Source: Dromaius novaehollandiae
Taxonomy: Eukaryota; Chordata; Aves; Casuariiformes; Dromaiidae
Reading direction: 5' to 3'
Assembly (NCBI RefSeq): GCF_036370855.1
Contig: NC_088102.1
Coordinates: 68,953,601 to 69,017,600, forward strand
DNA: 64,000 nt
The translations under genes were made by a program, and so were the position numbers. Positions 24,993 to 57,463 of the stretch are shown in pieces; position 1 is the stretch's first letter; the number at the start of each line of letters is the position of its first letter. The notes under the pieces were generated by a model. The model did not search any database. It was not told where the DNA came from and was given only the letters and a program-made list of their open reading frames with translations.

Positions 24993-26539
24993 CGGCCAGG
25001 GGAAGAGACAGGCTGGGTAAGGTGGGTGCATGGCAGCCTGTGGTAGGTGGGCAAGGAAGGGCAGCAAAATAGGACCGTTTCGCCAGTGGCGGAGGTTGCG
25101 AGGAGCAGACGCAGCCGAAGCTGGTTGTGGTCCCCCCTGAGGCAGCCAGATACGGTGGCTCCCTCTCTGGGCCTGGTCATTTGGGAGCCAGGTAGCGGGG
25201 AGAGACTGGCTGGAGGAGGCTCCTGGGCCCTGGAAGGGCTGCGGCAAAGCAAAGGGCCGTTTTTGTTTTGGGGCATCCTTCCAGGCGGGCTGGGGAAGTC
25301 CCTCGGGTCTGTAAGGCCGAGCAGAGGGCTTGCATCCGGCACGAGGTGTTAGCAGGGTTGCTTCCCCGGACTCGAAACCCTGGCTGTGCAAGGAGTTTGC
25401 GACGATGTGGTGTCCCATAAATGCTGGTGGAAAACTTGCCGGGACGGGAGAAGCGCAAGGCGGTGAGTCGTAGCTGGACGAAACGGAGAGCTGCTCCGCA
25501 CGGGGCAGCACGGCTGTCGCATGGCGTTGGCCCGGGCCGGCCGTGCCGATCCTCCACCGAGCGCTGAGACGCTTCCCCACACCACGCGCGTCATCCTAAA
25601 ACTAATTTGCTCCATCATTTTAATAAATGTGGAAGGGAGATCCTGGCGGGTGGGTAATGGGGCATTAATCCATGCCTAGCTGTGTTAACAGCACTCTAGG
25701 AAGGAATTAATGCCGCGTAATTCATCGCCTCGGCAGCTCTTGCTCTCTTAATTACGGCTCGTGCGATTTAGGAACCCCCTCCTGTTAGGGCTTCCCTTCC
25801 GCTTCGGGGAAAGCCTCTGGTGTTTCTGGGCTTTCTTGCCCCCTCCCCTGCTATGGGTTTCCTCCGGACTCCTCCTTTACTCGTGCTGCGGAGGGTCCCG
25901 GTGCCAGCAGTGCCCTCATCCGCCTGGCCCTGATACAGAGACTCAACGCAAATATCCTGTTCGGGGTAGAGATGTTATCAAGCGAGTTTTCATCGTTCAG
26001 GGCTTGTATGTGCCGGGTTATGGGCTTGAAACAATAGCTGGTCTCGCCGGTCTCCGTGTGTTCGTGTGTGTGTGCTGTTATGTTTGGTTGTATTCTGATT
26101 AAATTGATGCCTGATGCAGAGGAAGCTTTATGTGTTTTTGGGAACCGAAGTGAAAAGGCAGGTTTAGTCCCGCTTAATCCGAGAGCAGAAGCCTGAAAGC
26201 CGCCTTGCTGAACCGCCGTGGCCTAGGAAAGCTGCTGCGGCCGGGGGGCAAATTCCCTTCCTGAGGCGAAGGGCAAAGAGATTTGCTCCTCTCCTGGCAC
26301 CCGGGTGGCAGCTAGGCAGGGGTGCCGTGCAGGGCGGCTGGGTGACACCTGCCAGCTCTCCTTAAAAAACAGTTGTTATGGGTCTTCAAGAGGACTCCCA
26401 GGCGAGAAGGCCTCTTCGGGAAGGTCTGTCTCTCTTAAAAGAGTGAGACTGTGTGATTAACCCGTGTTCCTCGCTGAATCCGATGCCTGAACATGGCTTC
26501 TGGCTGGTCCTCCCTGTTGGAGCCAGGAGATGAATATTT

Positions 26540-26605
26540 ATATCTGTATATCTATATTTGTGCATGTGCATATATATACGTGTGTGCAAATATATATACA
26601 TCTAC
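26540..26605. repeat. AT-rich TA/CA microsatellite-like tract
   Basis: Imperfect TATA/TGTG/CACA dinucleotide sequence upstream of the start-codon exon of SLC25A22. Confidence 0.7.
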
Positions 26606-26764
26606 AGCTCCTTCGGGAGCACCGTCAACAGACGCTGTCTCCGTCCGAGGAGACCCGGTGCTCTCCTGAGTCGCTCCTTCCGCAGCCTGCCCAGAAGGAC
26701 CTGAGCTTCGGGACGGTGCAAGTGGCTCCTTCTCAACTGTGTCTCCTTGGTCTCTCCTTCCCAG

Positions 26765-26864
26765 GGAGAAACCCTGAAGCCTTGAGGAGCAGTGACTGAA
26801 GAGGAAGTTAAGGAACAACCAGAAGGAACAAACCCATTTCATAACAAGATCAAGTTTGAATTAA

Positions 26865-26884
<20 letters not shown>
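26765..26884 (+). CDS. SLC25A22: SLC25A22 start-codon exon
   Basis: Acceptor TTCCCAG before 26765 is inferred. ATG at 26865, and 20 coding nt (MADKQI plus AG) run to the donor GTAACT at 26885. The AG joins T of the next exon to give Ser7, exactly as in the conserved N-terminus MADKQISLPAK. Confidence 0.85.
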
Positions 26885-47111
<20,227 letters not shown>

Positions 47112-47926
47112 CCCCGCGTGCGCCTGCCCGCCCGCTGCCGTGCCCGGTCCATCCCCGTGTCCGTCGTCCGTGTCGATTGGTGTCAGAGCAACAGCACAAA
47201 GGGTTCGCGCGGGAACGCCGCGGGGACGTGGTCTCCAGACGAGCCAAGGCGGGGAGGGAGAGAGTCCCTTCTCCGTCCCAAGCTGGAGCTGGCCCCCTCC
47301 CGAGGACAATACCTAGTTATGCATATCTTTTTTCCGTTTTTTTGTTGTTGTTGTTGTTGTTTTTAACTGTCATCCTTGAGGACACTGGTAAGCACAGACT
47401 GGGCTTGCGGCCCCAGAGGTCTCCTCCCAGCCTTGGCGGGGAAGAGGGATGGGAAGGAAAGAACCTGAGCCCTCCTCCATCTCAGCCCTCTTTCCCTCCC
47501 CAGGGTTATCAGCTCTCCAAGAAAGACTCGGCCCTCCTCGGGGGTGCTGGGCCCCAGGCCGCGGGGCGCTCACGAGGGAGGCCCCGCGTCGCCCAGGGAG
47601 CGGGGGCGGATGCTGGATCTGGCCAAGTTTCTCGGCCTGGAAGCCTCCACCCCTCCCCACTCCCTCGCTGGAAGAGGAGCTGGACTTAGGTGAACTCCCC
47701 TGAAGATCAGAGGAAGGGAAAGGGGAACATTGCTGTTGTTTCTGTGATTACTTTTGTTTTAAAGCAAAGGGACTTCCCTCCTAAGTGGGTGTCGCAGGCA
47801 CGTCCAGGTGGGGTGCAGAGACGAGGCGTCTGCTCTGCAGGGACCATGTCTGTGGGACCTCGTGAATGTCCTGAGGTGCTTCGCTGCGCTCGGCTACGGG
47901 CAGGGGAGGGAGAGGAACTTGGGATC

Positions 47927-47929
<3 letters not shown>

Positions 47930-47967
<38 letters not shown>
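47930..47967 (+). repeat. Poly(T) tract, 38 nt
   Basis: Uninterrupted T run in the presumed SLC25A22 3'UTR. The length is likely polymorphic or affected by sequencing. Confidence 0.9.
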
Positions 47968-47968
<1 letters not shown>

Positions 47969-49174
47969 ATATAGGGGATGTAGGGTGGGGGGAACCAAAC
48001 AAAAGGAAACCAGTTACATTCCTTCAGCCTCCTGGCCCAGAGGCAGAAAGCGGTCTCCGTGGCGGGCGTACGGTTACCTGCGTCTTCTGGCCTGGCCCTC
48101 GATGGCTCCCTCGTCCCCCTGCGCTCGCTGCCCGGCACGCAGGAAGGGAAGGGGAGGGGAGAGCAGATGGAGGAGCCATCCCCGGGGCCCAAAGGCCAGG
48201 AGACGCGCTAGAAATGCTCCGCTTTTGTTTTCACCTCCCATGGGCTGCGTCTGGTTTGGCTTTGACGGTGGACTGGGCGTTTGGAGCCGGTTGGTAGCGA
48301 CAAGGCCAGAGGATCCCCGCGCCCCGAGCGAGGAGCCGCTCGCGAACGTGCAGTCACGGGAGCGAGTCCTCCAGATTGTCAAAATTCAGCGTCCTGCTCG
48401 CTCTGGGGTAGTGACGGTTGGGTGAGGTGGCAGAGGGCAAATCCACTCTTACAACCCCTTCTATCAAAGGTATGCTGGCCAGCTAAAAAAATGACTTGTT
48501 GAAGAAATTCCTCATTAAGTACTCTCTTTGGCTGTATTGTTAATTCTAGTTTAACTTATCCTAAGCGTGAGATCTACAAACCCGGCGTGGTCTTCTCCAT
48601 TATTTATTCCATTCGGTGCAATCCACTCAACTTCGGTGTTTCAATTAAACTGGTCAAATTCACTTTCATTCCTTCTTCTCTTCACTTGCTTGGTGTTTGT
48701 GTTTCAGATGTATATTTAAATTAGTTTGAAAAGAAATCAGTGTTTTTAATGTTGAAAAAAATCCGTTTCAACATTTTGGGTGTGTGAGGGTTGTTTTGTT
48801 TTGTTTTCTTTTCTTTTCAAGACCTGTATGTCGAGGACCTTCTTCGTAGATATGTCCCTTTTCTCTTAGAAAAAGTTGTTCTGTGGCTGGTTGGTAACTC
48901 GTCACTTTGCTTATGTGGATCACTTCCTTTTTTTGTTGTTTTTTTTAATAACTTTGGCGTGTATCCGGGAAGGAACCTGTGCAGCGGCGCTCTCCGATTC
49001 GGCCAGCTCTGTGACGTGTGTAGTGCTGTGATGCTGCTCTTGCCCTGGATCTCCTTAGGTGGATTAAAAGAAAGTGGTTTTTTTAAGGTGTGGTTTTTTT
49101 GTTTTTTTGTTTTTTTTAATAGCAGACTTGCTGCTTTGTGATTTACAAAGAAGGCCCCTGAAAGAAACCCTGCA

Positions 49175-49180
49175 AATAAA
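49175..49180 (+). terminator. Poly(A) signal AATAAA (SLC25A22)
   Basis: Canonical hexamer about 2.06 kb after the stop, followed by a GT-rich stretch. Confidence 0.55.
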
Positions 49181-52100
49181 AACAGGGGGTTTTCTGTGTG
49201 GCCCTATGTGCTCTGGCGCAGGGTTGTATCGTGGCCCCCCGCTCCAGGGGGGAGCACTGGGGACCTTTCAGGGGAAACCTTGCTGCATCCAAGACCTGCA
49301 GTGCAGGGAAGGCCCCCGCTGCCCTTCAGCAGTGGTGAGTGAGCTGAGGAGGTGACACAGCTGAAATCCTCATGGTCATAAAATGTCTTTTTATAAAAGG
49401 AATTCGGCCTCATTGCGCAGCCTGAACCTCCTTCTACAGGACACGGCTGCTCCAGGACGCTCCTGTCTGTAGGAGAGCTCAAAGCTTTGGAAGTCACCAA
49501 CCGCCTGGACGTCACAGCTGCACTCGGCGATGCTTCGGATCAGGGGAAGCTTGAGCTCCAAGTGCTGAGTCCCGAGAGAGCAAAACACAGCCAAATCGAT
49601 GAAGAAGAGGGCTGGGAGGGGAGGATCTAGCCTCAAAGCACGTCACAAGGAGACTGCAGTCTCCAGCAGCCCAACTGACCTCACCTCGGCATCTGTTTCA
49701 GAGCAAAGAAAATCGCCTCCCCTCCTTACAATCAGAAGAGTTTTGGGGGGAAAAAACAACAAGAAGCAGCCCAAAAACCAGAAAACACCAGCGATGACAA
49801 CAGCAAGTACCTGGGGATGTGCAGAAGGGATACAGGTGTGGGTCTGGAAATGGAGATTCAAAACAAACCATTCCTCAGGAGGTCTTTAGAAAGAGACGGT
49901 GCGGGTCGGGAAGCCCTGCCTCTGAGCAGGCTGTGGAGCTGGTGGTCCATGGACATCTCAGACCTTTTGCCTGGTTCTGCAGTGCAACAGGACACTCCTT
50001 GCCACGTCCCCCTCCACGGGGACGAGCAGCTACTCCTCGGGGGCCACAGAGCGCAGTCTTGCCGTAGGTTAGCCTGTTTTTTCTGGTATTCCTGCATCAT
50101 TTGAGGAGCCGAGATGCCTGTCCAGCACTCCCAGTGTGCCCCTGAACTCCAGCTTGCTGCAGAGGAAGGAGCTGCAGCTCGCCAGCTTCTCGTGTTGTCC
50201 CGGGACCTCCCAGCAGTTCCCCAAGCCATGCCTGGCGTGCTCGGAGGTCTGGGGCTGGGAGTGGTTGCCACCCCACCGGCTGGGCCTCTCGGACAGGGAA
50301 GGGCTCAAAGGCAAAGCCTCCCTCACTGACCTTGCTGGCACTCTTACCTCTGATTTAAGGTCTTAGGGATGGGAGCTGAGGAGCTAGAAAGGATGGTGCG
50401 GGGCTGTGGGAAGAGATCTGAAACAGCCTTTGTGGTCCCTCTTGGGGACTCTCTGCTGCTCAGCTGTGTAGGCAAACAGCCACCCTCGTTGCCCTGGTTG
50501 GGGAGCTCTGATCTCTGAGACATCAAGACCCAGTCCTTCCTCAGAAAGCCTCGAGGGCCCAAGCTCCGGGATGTCCCCTTTGGAGTGCAGGTCTCAGGTA
50601 GTTCTCACAAGAGGTGCCCTGTCCCTGCTTCCGCCGCTTGCAGACTTCCTATTTATGCTTCAGTTTGCCCGGAGCTCCTTGTTCCTCCGTGCAGGCCGCC
50701 TTCGCTTGACTTCCCGCTTTTGGGGCGGACCGCTATCAAATGTGGAGGCGAGGATCCTGAATATCAGCCAGCTCCCTTGGACCCCTCTCCGGCAGGAAGG
50801 GAAACCCAGCAGCTGTAACAACAGATGACCCACGGCGCCGGGCTCCTTCCCTACGTGGCACCAGTCTCCAGAGAATGGTATCACGCCTTGTGCATCGCCA
50901 GCCTTGTGTGTGCTGCCAAGGTCTGTGGAAGCAAGCAGCAGCTCAAAGTCTGCAGCCCATGAGATGATCTCATGTACAAAGCGCAGGCTTAATGATACAG
51001 ATACCATCTCCCCATGGCACCTCACAAAATGAGGCTTTCAACAGCCGCAACCGTGCAGGTACTTTCGACTGATCTGTGGTGACGGATGCAGGTATCGTGT
51101 AACAGTCCTAGCCGCTAGCCCCTCAGTAGGGCTTGGGGGGGGGGGTGTTTTTAAGAAGAAAAATCCTGCTTTCATAGACCAGAAGACTTCAGGGTCATTG
51201 TTAACCTCAGAAATGACATCCCTCTCCCCCAAGCCCCCACCCAAAGGCAGACCCTGAAGCCGAGGGATAGCGCAGTTAAAGCACAGCATTCAGCTACGGG
51301 GGTTGAAAGTGAATAAACAGCTGAAGCTTTCCTCAGGTCCTCAGGTAATCGCAAGAAGGTGAAGGAAAATCTCATCTCCGGGCAAAACAGGTTGCCTTTG
51401 TGATGGGTCTCTCTGGAGAAACAGCTTGCTGCCGCACGCACGACTCGGGCTTGAGCCGCCCCGTCGCTCTTAGCTCAAAGCGTGGTCTTTGCTTCTCAGG
51501 GTGGGGGAAGAGCTTCCCGGTCTCTCTGCTGGCTCAAAGGCTCTTGCTGGCCAAGGCAAATCCCAAGCCCGGATCCCGCAGGAGGCTCAAGGCAGAAGGA
51601 GCTCGGGGGGGCGAGATGCCTGCTTTACGTGCCCAGAGGCCACAGCCAAGGGCAGCCATGAGTAGACCACAACTAGGCAAAACCAAGCGCTTTTCTTTCA
51701 CTTCGGTTCATAGCAGGCAGAGCACGGAAAGGATAAACGGACTGCTTCAATGAAAGACAACTTCTGTTCTGTTGCAGGGGATCATCTGTTGCACCCACAG
51801 TACGAGCGGGTATGTCATTCAACTTCCTGTCGTTACTCTGACCACCACAAAACTTTGCCTTTAGATGCACAAATCAGTTCGGGTTACTGTTAAAAAGAAA
51901 ACACGACGTCGTCCTTCCGCTGCTCATGCTATCACCAGATGTTGGGCGACTCCTTCCCCACGTAACCTTCAAACAGAACGCTACAGCGTTGGCCTTGAAT
52001 ATTCTCAGGCCCGCATGAGCTACAGATGTCACGTCAGGATGACTCCCTGTGTAGCACCTGACGAGACAGTAGAAAGAGCTCCTGGGAAACTCCTCCTCTC

Positions 52101-52492
52101 CGTAACACCCGCGCTCCCTCGAGGGAACGCTTCCTCTCCGGCGCCCAGCATCCCAGGGGGATTGGTTTCTGCGTACGGGCACTTCCCCGGGGAAATTCTG
52201 CGTACCTTGAATGCTTCGTGAGGGGAGGCACATGAAGGACCCCTAAGGGAACGGGGGCGACAGATGGGTCCTCAGAAGATCTGAGGATTAACGGCAAGGT
52301 CTTCCTGCCCGGGAGATGGAGCACGTGGCTGAGGATGGCGGGAGCCTTGGGAGGAAGCTGCTGTCAGCATCCTGCAGCTCCCCGCGCTCTCGATTCCTGC
52401 CACTGCCTTTCCTTCCGTGACCTTACCCTCCACCTCCACCCCCGGCCCCCGGCCCGACCTTGCCCGGCTGCCCCCTGCTCGCTGTCTGGCAC

Positions 52493-52638
52493 CTCCCGGG
52501 CAGCGTGACGAGGCCTGTGAGCACCATCTCGCGCATGGCCAAGCTCTGGTTGCGCAGATGCAAGTGCAGGAAGCCCAGGACGTCCTCATCGACCTCCTGC
52601 TCGAGGTCCGCGCAGTTCAGCAGCCGAAACGCACCCAG
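52493..52638 (-). pseudogene. Maestro-HEAT-like (MROH family) exon, isolated
   Basis: On the minus strand an exon-sized stretch bounded by acceptor CTCTGCAG and donor GTGCCA encodes LGAFRLLNCADLEQEVDEDV, then LGFLHLHLRNQSLAM, then REMVLTGLVTLPGR. The pattern of paired helices ending LTGLVTL resembles the LALRGLVVLS segment of avian maestro-heat-repeat proteins, a family greatly expanded in birds. I cannot find the flanking exons with confidence, so whether this is part of a live minus-strand gene or a relic is open. The plus strand is also open here but looks like a shadow. Confidence 0.4.
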
Positions 52639-53239
52639 CTGCAGAGCGAGTGCCCGGCAGAGCCAGCAGCCATCTCCGCCTCCTCTGCACCGTCTGCGGC
52701 CTCTGGGCCTTGGGTCCTTGCGAGGCGGCTGGACGTAGAGAGCTGGCCCAAAGGCTGCATGACCCGCAGGTGGTTACGAGCATCACGCCAGCAGAAATGG
52801 CCTTTCGGGGGGGAGCGAGCCCAGGCTGGGGCGAGTGGGGGGAGTCCAGCTCCTGCGGGAGAGGAGCCTCGGGCTGGGTGTAGCTGCTGCTGACAGGCTT
52901 TGGTGGTGGCCCCGATCAGAGGGAGCTGGGGCTTTGGTCCAGTTGACCCTTGTTTGGGGTGGGAGAAGCACCCTGTTAGTCAGTGCTGGGGAGAGGCTAT
53001 AGAAGAGCCAGGCCTAGAGCGCAGCCAACGCAGGCAGCAGTTGGTGCAGAAGGGTGCAAAGAAGGGGCCTCCCTCCCCAGTCCTAGTACTGTACCCTTCC
53101 CGGGATGGTTAATGGCACGCCGCAGAGCGCTTTCTCCAGGAGCTCTTGGAGTCGCTGCCTCTGCCCTGGCAGAGGCTTCACCCACCCCGACCTTCTGCCG
53201 GCAGACGCGGGGGTGCCTGGGGTCCCTCCGCGAGGCGGG

Positions 53240-53545
53240 GGCTTTCCTGCAGAAGATGTGCTGCTCTCGATGAGCTGTGCCAGCAGGTCGAGGAGTTGCG
53301 GGAGGAGGGGAGCAGGCTGCGTAGCTTCCCCGAAGGCGAGCGAGAAATGGGGCGTTCTCAGGGACCCGGCAGCTGCAGGAGTCCCAGCCTCCCACAGCGG
53401 GGGGGAAGCAGGGGGGCTCTGCGCCGTGTCCAGCAGTTAGCCCTAACTCTGCGGAAGAGGAAGGCCAGAAACTGGTCACTTCTCCTACGGGGAGGAAGGC
53501 TCCTCCTCCTCCTCCTCCTCCTCCTCCTCTGGAAACCCTGATGAT
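53240..53545 (+). mobile_element. Retrotransposon ORF1-like coiled-coil fragment
   Basis: Encodes ALDELCQQVEELREEGSRLR, a short coiled coil resembling the ELREEVSRLRS motif seen in many avian non-LTR ORF1-like hypothetical proteins. It is followed in another frame by EEGQKLVTSPTGRKAPPPP, so it is frameshifted. The (CTC)n run at about 53503-53528 gives the poly-Pro/poly-Leu readings. Assignment to a CR1-like ORF1 is from memory of motif style only. Confidence 0.35.
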
Positions 53546-54077
53546 GATGAGCAGGTCCGGTGCCCTCCGACGTGAGGAGGAGCTGGGCACGGCTTCACGT
53601 GCGCGAGGGGCCTGCGAGGGGCTCGGGTCCGAGGGGTCGCGGAAGGACCGCCGGCGCCTGTCCCCCGTCCGACCGGGACCCCGGCTGCTCTTCCGGGCGG
53701 CCCCAGCGATGCTGGACAGCGGGACGTCAACGGGGGGGACCCTCCGACGGGGGGGGGAGCCGGGGAAGCAGTGAGGGGATCCCGAGGAAACGGTGGGGGA
53801 AACGCCTGGACATGCAGAGGGAGACGGGCTGGAAAACGGAGGGAGAAGAGTCGCAGGAGGCGACGGGGAAGGTGCCTCGACTGGCAGCGAAATGACCGGG
53901 AACGCCGAAGCGACGTTTCCTCAGGAACCAGCCTGACATGGCCCGGGGAGCCGCAGGGGAAGGACCCGGGGAGCAAAAAGGGGGGGCGGGGGGGGGGATC
54001 CTAGGGACCAGAAAGGGACATCTCCCAGAAAGTGAGGCTATCTCCGGGAAAGCGAAAAGGGAAAATTCCCAGAAAGC

Positions 54078-54109
<32 letters not shown>

Positions 54110-57100
54110 GAATTATTATTTTCTTGCTTTCTAGAAATTCCCCCCCACTTTTTTTTTTTTTTGCTTTTGAGGAATTTTCCCTTTTGGCTTTTGGGAAATA
54201 GCCTCACTTTCTTGGAGATGTCCCTTTTTCTGCTTTCTAGGACCCCCCCTCCCTTTTTTTTTTTTTTTTTTTTTTTTTGCTTTTGCTTTCTAGCAATTTT
54301 TTCTCCCTTTTTTGCTTTCTAGGAATTTCCCCCTGCTACTCCCCCTCCCCTGAATTTTCCTTTTTTGCTTTCCAAGAAATAACGTCATTTTCTGGGAAAT
54401 GTCCCTTTCTGCTTTCTAGGAACTTCCTCCCCTGCTTTTTTCTTTTTCTTTTTTTTTTTTTTTTCCTTTCTAGGAATTTTCTCTCCTCCCCCCCCCTTTT
54501 TTTTTTTTTGCTTTCTAGGAATTTTCCCCCCTCCCCCCCCTTTTTTTTTTTGCTTTCTAGGAATAGCCTCCCCTTTTTTGGCTTTCTAGGAATTTCTATG
54601 AAAAACAGGGAGGAATTCCCCAAAAGCAAAAGAAAAAAGGGGGGGGGGGGAGATTCCTAGAAAGCAAAAAAAGAAAAAAATAAAAAGGAATAAAATTCCT
54701 AGAAAGCAAAAGAAAAGTGAGGAAAATTCCCAGAAAGCAGAAAAAAGGGAGAAAATGCCTTGAAACCAAAAAAAAAGGGGGGGAGGAGGGGAAATGCCTA
54801 GAGAGCAAAAAGGGACATCTCCCAGACAGTGAAGCTATATCCTTAAAAGCCAAAAAAAAAAAAAAAAAATGGGAGAGAATTTCCCAGAGGCAAAAAAAAA
54901 AAAGGAGGAAATTCCTAGAAAACAAAAAAAGGCGGGGAGGGAGATTTCCTAGAAAGCAAAGAAAAAGAGGAATATTCCTGGAAAGCAGAAAGGGACATCT
55001 CCCAGAAAGTGAAGCTATTTTCTGGACAGCAAAAAGGGAAAATTCCCTGAAAACAAAAAGAAAGACGGCAAGAAATTCCTAGAAAGCAAAAAAAAAAAAA
55101 AAAAAAAAGGGGGGGGGATTCCTGGAAAGCAAAAAAGGGAACTCTCCCAGAACTTGAAGACATTTCCTGGAAAGCAAAAAGGAAAAAATTGCTAGAAAGC
55201 AAAAATAAAAAGGAGGGAATTTTATATTTTTGCTCTCTAGGGATTCTTCCCCCTCCTTTTTTTTCTTTTCTTTTTTTTTTTTTTTTTTTGGCTTTCTGGA
55301 AATTTTTCTTTTTAGCTTTCCAGGAAATAGCTTCACTTTCTGGGACATTACCCTTTCTGCTCTCTAGGAATCCTGCCCCCCCCCTTTTTTTTTTTTTTTT
55401 TTGCTTTCTAGGAATGTTCTGCTCTTGTTTTTTTGCTTTCCAGGAACAGCCCCCCCCCCCTTTCTTTTTTTGCTAAGAATCTTTTCCTTTTTTTTTTTTT
55501 TTTTTTTTTTTTTTGCTTTCTAGGAAATTTTCACCTCTTTTTTATGCTTTCTAGGAACAATTTTGCTCCTAGGATAATGCCCAGAAAAATTCCTAGAAAG
55601 CATAAAGGGGGGGATTTTTTTTTTTTTTTTTGCTTTCTAGGAATTTTTCACCTTTTTTTTTTAAAATGCTTTCTAGGAATAATTTTGCTGCTAGCATAAT
55701 TACTAAAAATATTCCTAGAAAGCATAAAAAGGGCGAAAATTCCTAGAAAGCAAAAAAAAAAAGCAAAAAATTTTCCTTTTTTAGGCTTTCTAGGAATTTT
55801 TTGCCCCCCCCCCCTTTTTAACCTTTCTAGGAATTTTTCACCTCCTTTTTATGCTTCTATGAATAATTTTGCTCCTAGGCTAATGCCTAGAAAATTCCTA
55901 GAAAGCATAAACAGTTTTTTTTTCTTCTTTTCTTTCTAGGAATTTTTCACCCCCCTTTATGCTTTCTAGGAATATTCTGCCCTTGTGGGGTTTTTTTGGT
56001 GTTTTTTTATTTTTTTTTTTACTTTCTAGGAATTTGCTTTTTAGGAATTACGCTAGGAGCAAAAATATTCCTAGAAAGCATAAAAAGGTGGTGAAAAATT
56101 CCTAGAAAGCAAAAAAAAAGTGAAAAATTCCTAGAAAGCATAAAAAGGGGAGCAAAAATTCCTAGAAAGCCTAAAAAGGTGAAAAAATTCCTAGAAAGCC
56201 AAAGAAAAGGGGTGGAATTCCTAGAAAGCATAAAAAAAGAGCGAAAAACTCCTAGAGAGCATAAAAAAATTCCTAGAAAGAAAAAAAAAAAAAAGAAAGA
56301 AAAAAGGCAACCCCCTCCCCCTTTTATGCTTTCTAGGAATTTTTCTAGAAATTATTTTCTAGAAAGCAAAAAAAAAAAAAAAAGGGGGGGGGGAATCCCT
56401 AAAAAGCCTAACAAGGAGAAGAAAAATTGTTAGAAAGCATTAAAAAAAGAGGCAATAATTTCCTAGAAAGCATAAAAAGGGGGGGATAAATTCTTAGAAA
56501 GCATAACAGGGGGCAGAAAAATTCCTAGAAAGAAAAATAAAAAAAAGGAGGGGAGGGGGACATTCCTAGAAAGCAAAAAGCAAAAGGGAGGGCAAAAAAA
56601 AAAAAAAAAAAAAAAAAAACCCTTTTTTAATGCTTTCTAGGAATTTTTTTAGGAATTATCCTAGCAGCAAAATGATTCCTAGAAAACATAAAAAGGAGGT
56701 GAAAAATTCCTAGAAAGCAAAAAATCTCCCCCCCCATGCTTTCTAGGAATTTTTCTAGGCATTATCCTAGGAGCGAAATTATTCCTAGAAAGCATAAAAA
56801 GGGGTGAAAAATTCCTAGAAAACAAAAAAAGGCAAAAAAAAAAAACCTTTTAATGCTTTCTAGGAATTTTTTAAAGAAATTATGAGCAAAATTATTCCTA
56901 GAAAGCAGAAAATGGGTGAAAAAATTCCTAGAAAGCAAAAAAAAAAAAAATGTTGGGAATGGGCAAAAAATTCCTAGAAAGCATAACCGGGTGTGGGGGG
57001 GAATTCCTAGAAAGCATAGAAGGGCGGCAAAAAATTCCTAGAAAGAAAAAGAAAAAAAAAGGGGGGGGGGATTCCTTTTTATGCTTTCTAGGAATTTTTC

Positions 57101-57228
57101 TAGGAATTATGCTAGGATATATGCTAGGAGTAAAATTATTCCTGGAAAGCAAAAAAAGAAAAAAAGAAATAGAAAGGGGGGAGGAACCAAAAAAACAAAA
57201 ACAAAAACAAAAAACCCTCTCCGTTTTA

Positions 57229-57286
57229 TGCTTTCTAGGAATTTTTCTAGGAATTATGCTAGGAGCAAAATTATTCCTAGAAAGCA
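57229..57286. repeat. 58-bp quasi-palindrome unit
   Basis: Perfect 14-nt arms (TGCTTTCTAGGAAT and its complement) flank a 30-nt A/T-rich middle containing TCTAGGAATTATGCTAGGAG. Similar units occur near 55547, 55668, 55850, 56630, 56733 and 57082. Confidence 0.85.
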
Positions 57287-57463
57287 GAGGAAAAAAAAAA
57301 AAAGAAAGAAAAGAAAAAGAAAAAAGTTAAAAAATTCCTAGAAAGCAAAAAAAAAAAAAAGGGGGGGGGATTCCTAGAAAGCAAAAAAGGGGCAGAAAAT
57401 TCCTAGAAAGCAAAAAGAAAAAGGAGGGAATTCCTAGAAAACAAAGAAAAAAAGGGGGGGTTT

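Larger units (their letters stand above)
11001..26764 (+). other. SLC25A22: SLC25A22 intron 1 (about 15.8 kb)
   Basis: Extremely GC-rich with many long spurious open frames on both strands and no recognised protein family. Contains small repeats listed separately (17576-17670, 19491-19520, 24941-24992, 26540-26605) and an ATG followed by a splice donor at 17538-17547 that could mark an alternative first exon. Confidence 0.5.
47112..49200 (+). other. SLC25A22: SLC25A22 3'UTR (inferred)
   Basis: Sequence after the stop to the first convincing poly(A) signal. Contains (TTG)n at 47341-47361 and a 38-nt T homopolymer at 47930-47967. The extent is inferred from the AATAAA at 49175-49180 and the GT-rich sequence after it. 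Confidence 0.5.
49201..53780. other. Intergenic region SLC25A22 to satellite
   Basis: No complete gene recognised. One MROH-like exon (minus, 52493-52638) and one retroelement-ORF1-like fragment (plus, about 53240-53545) are listed separately. Other minus-strand segments may belong to the same decayed MROH-like locus but show no clear HEAT repeat. Confidence 0.4.

Noticed and set aside
49201-53780. CEND1 expected downstream of SLC25A22 by human synteny
   Set aside because: No sequence with the CEND1 C-terminal membrane segment or lysine/proline-rich body could be recognised on either strand.
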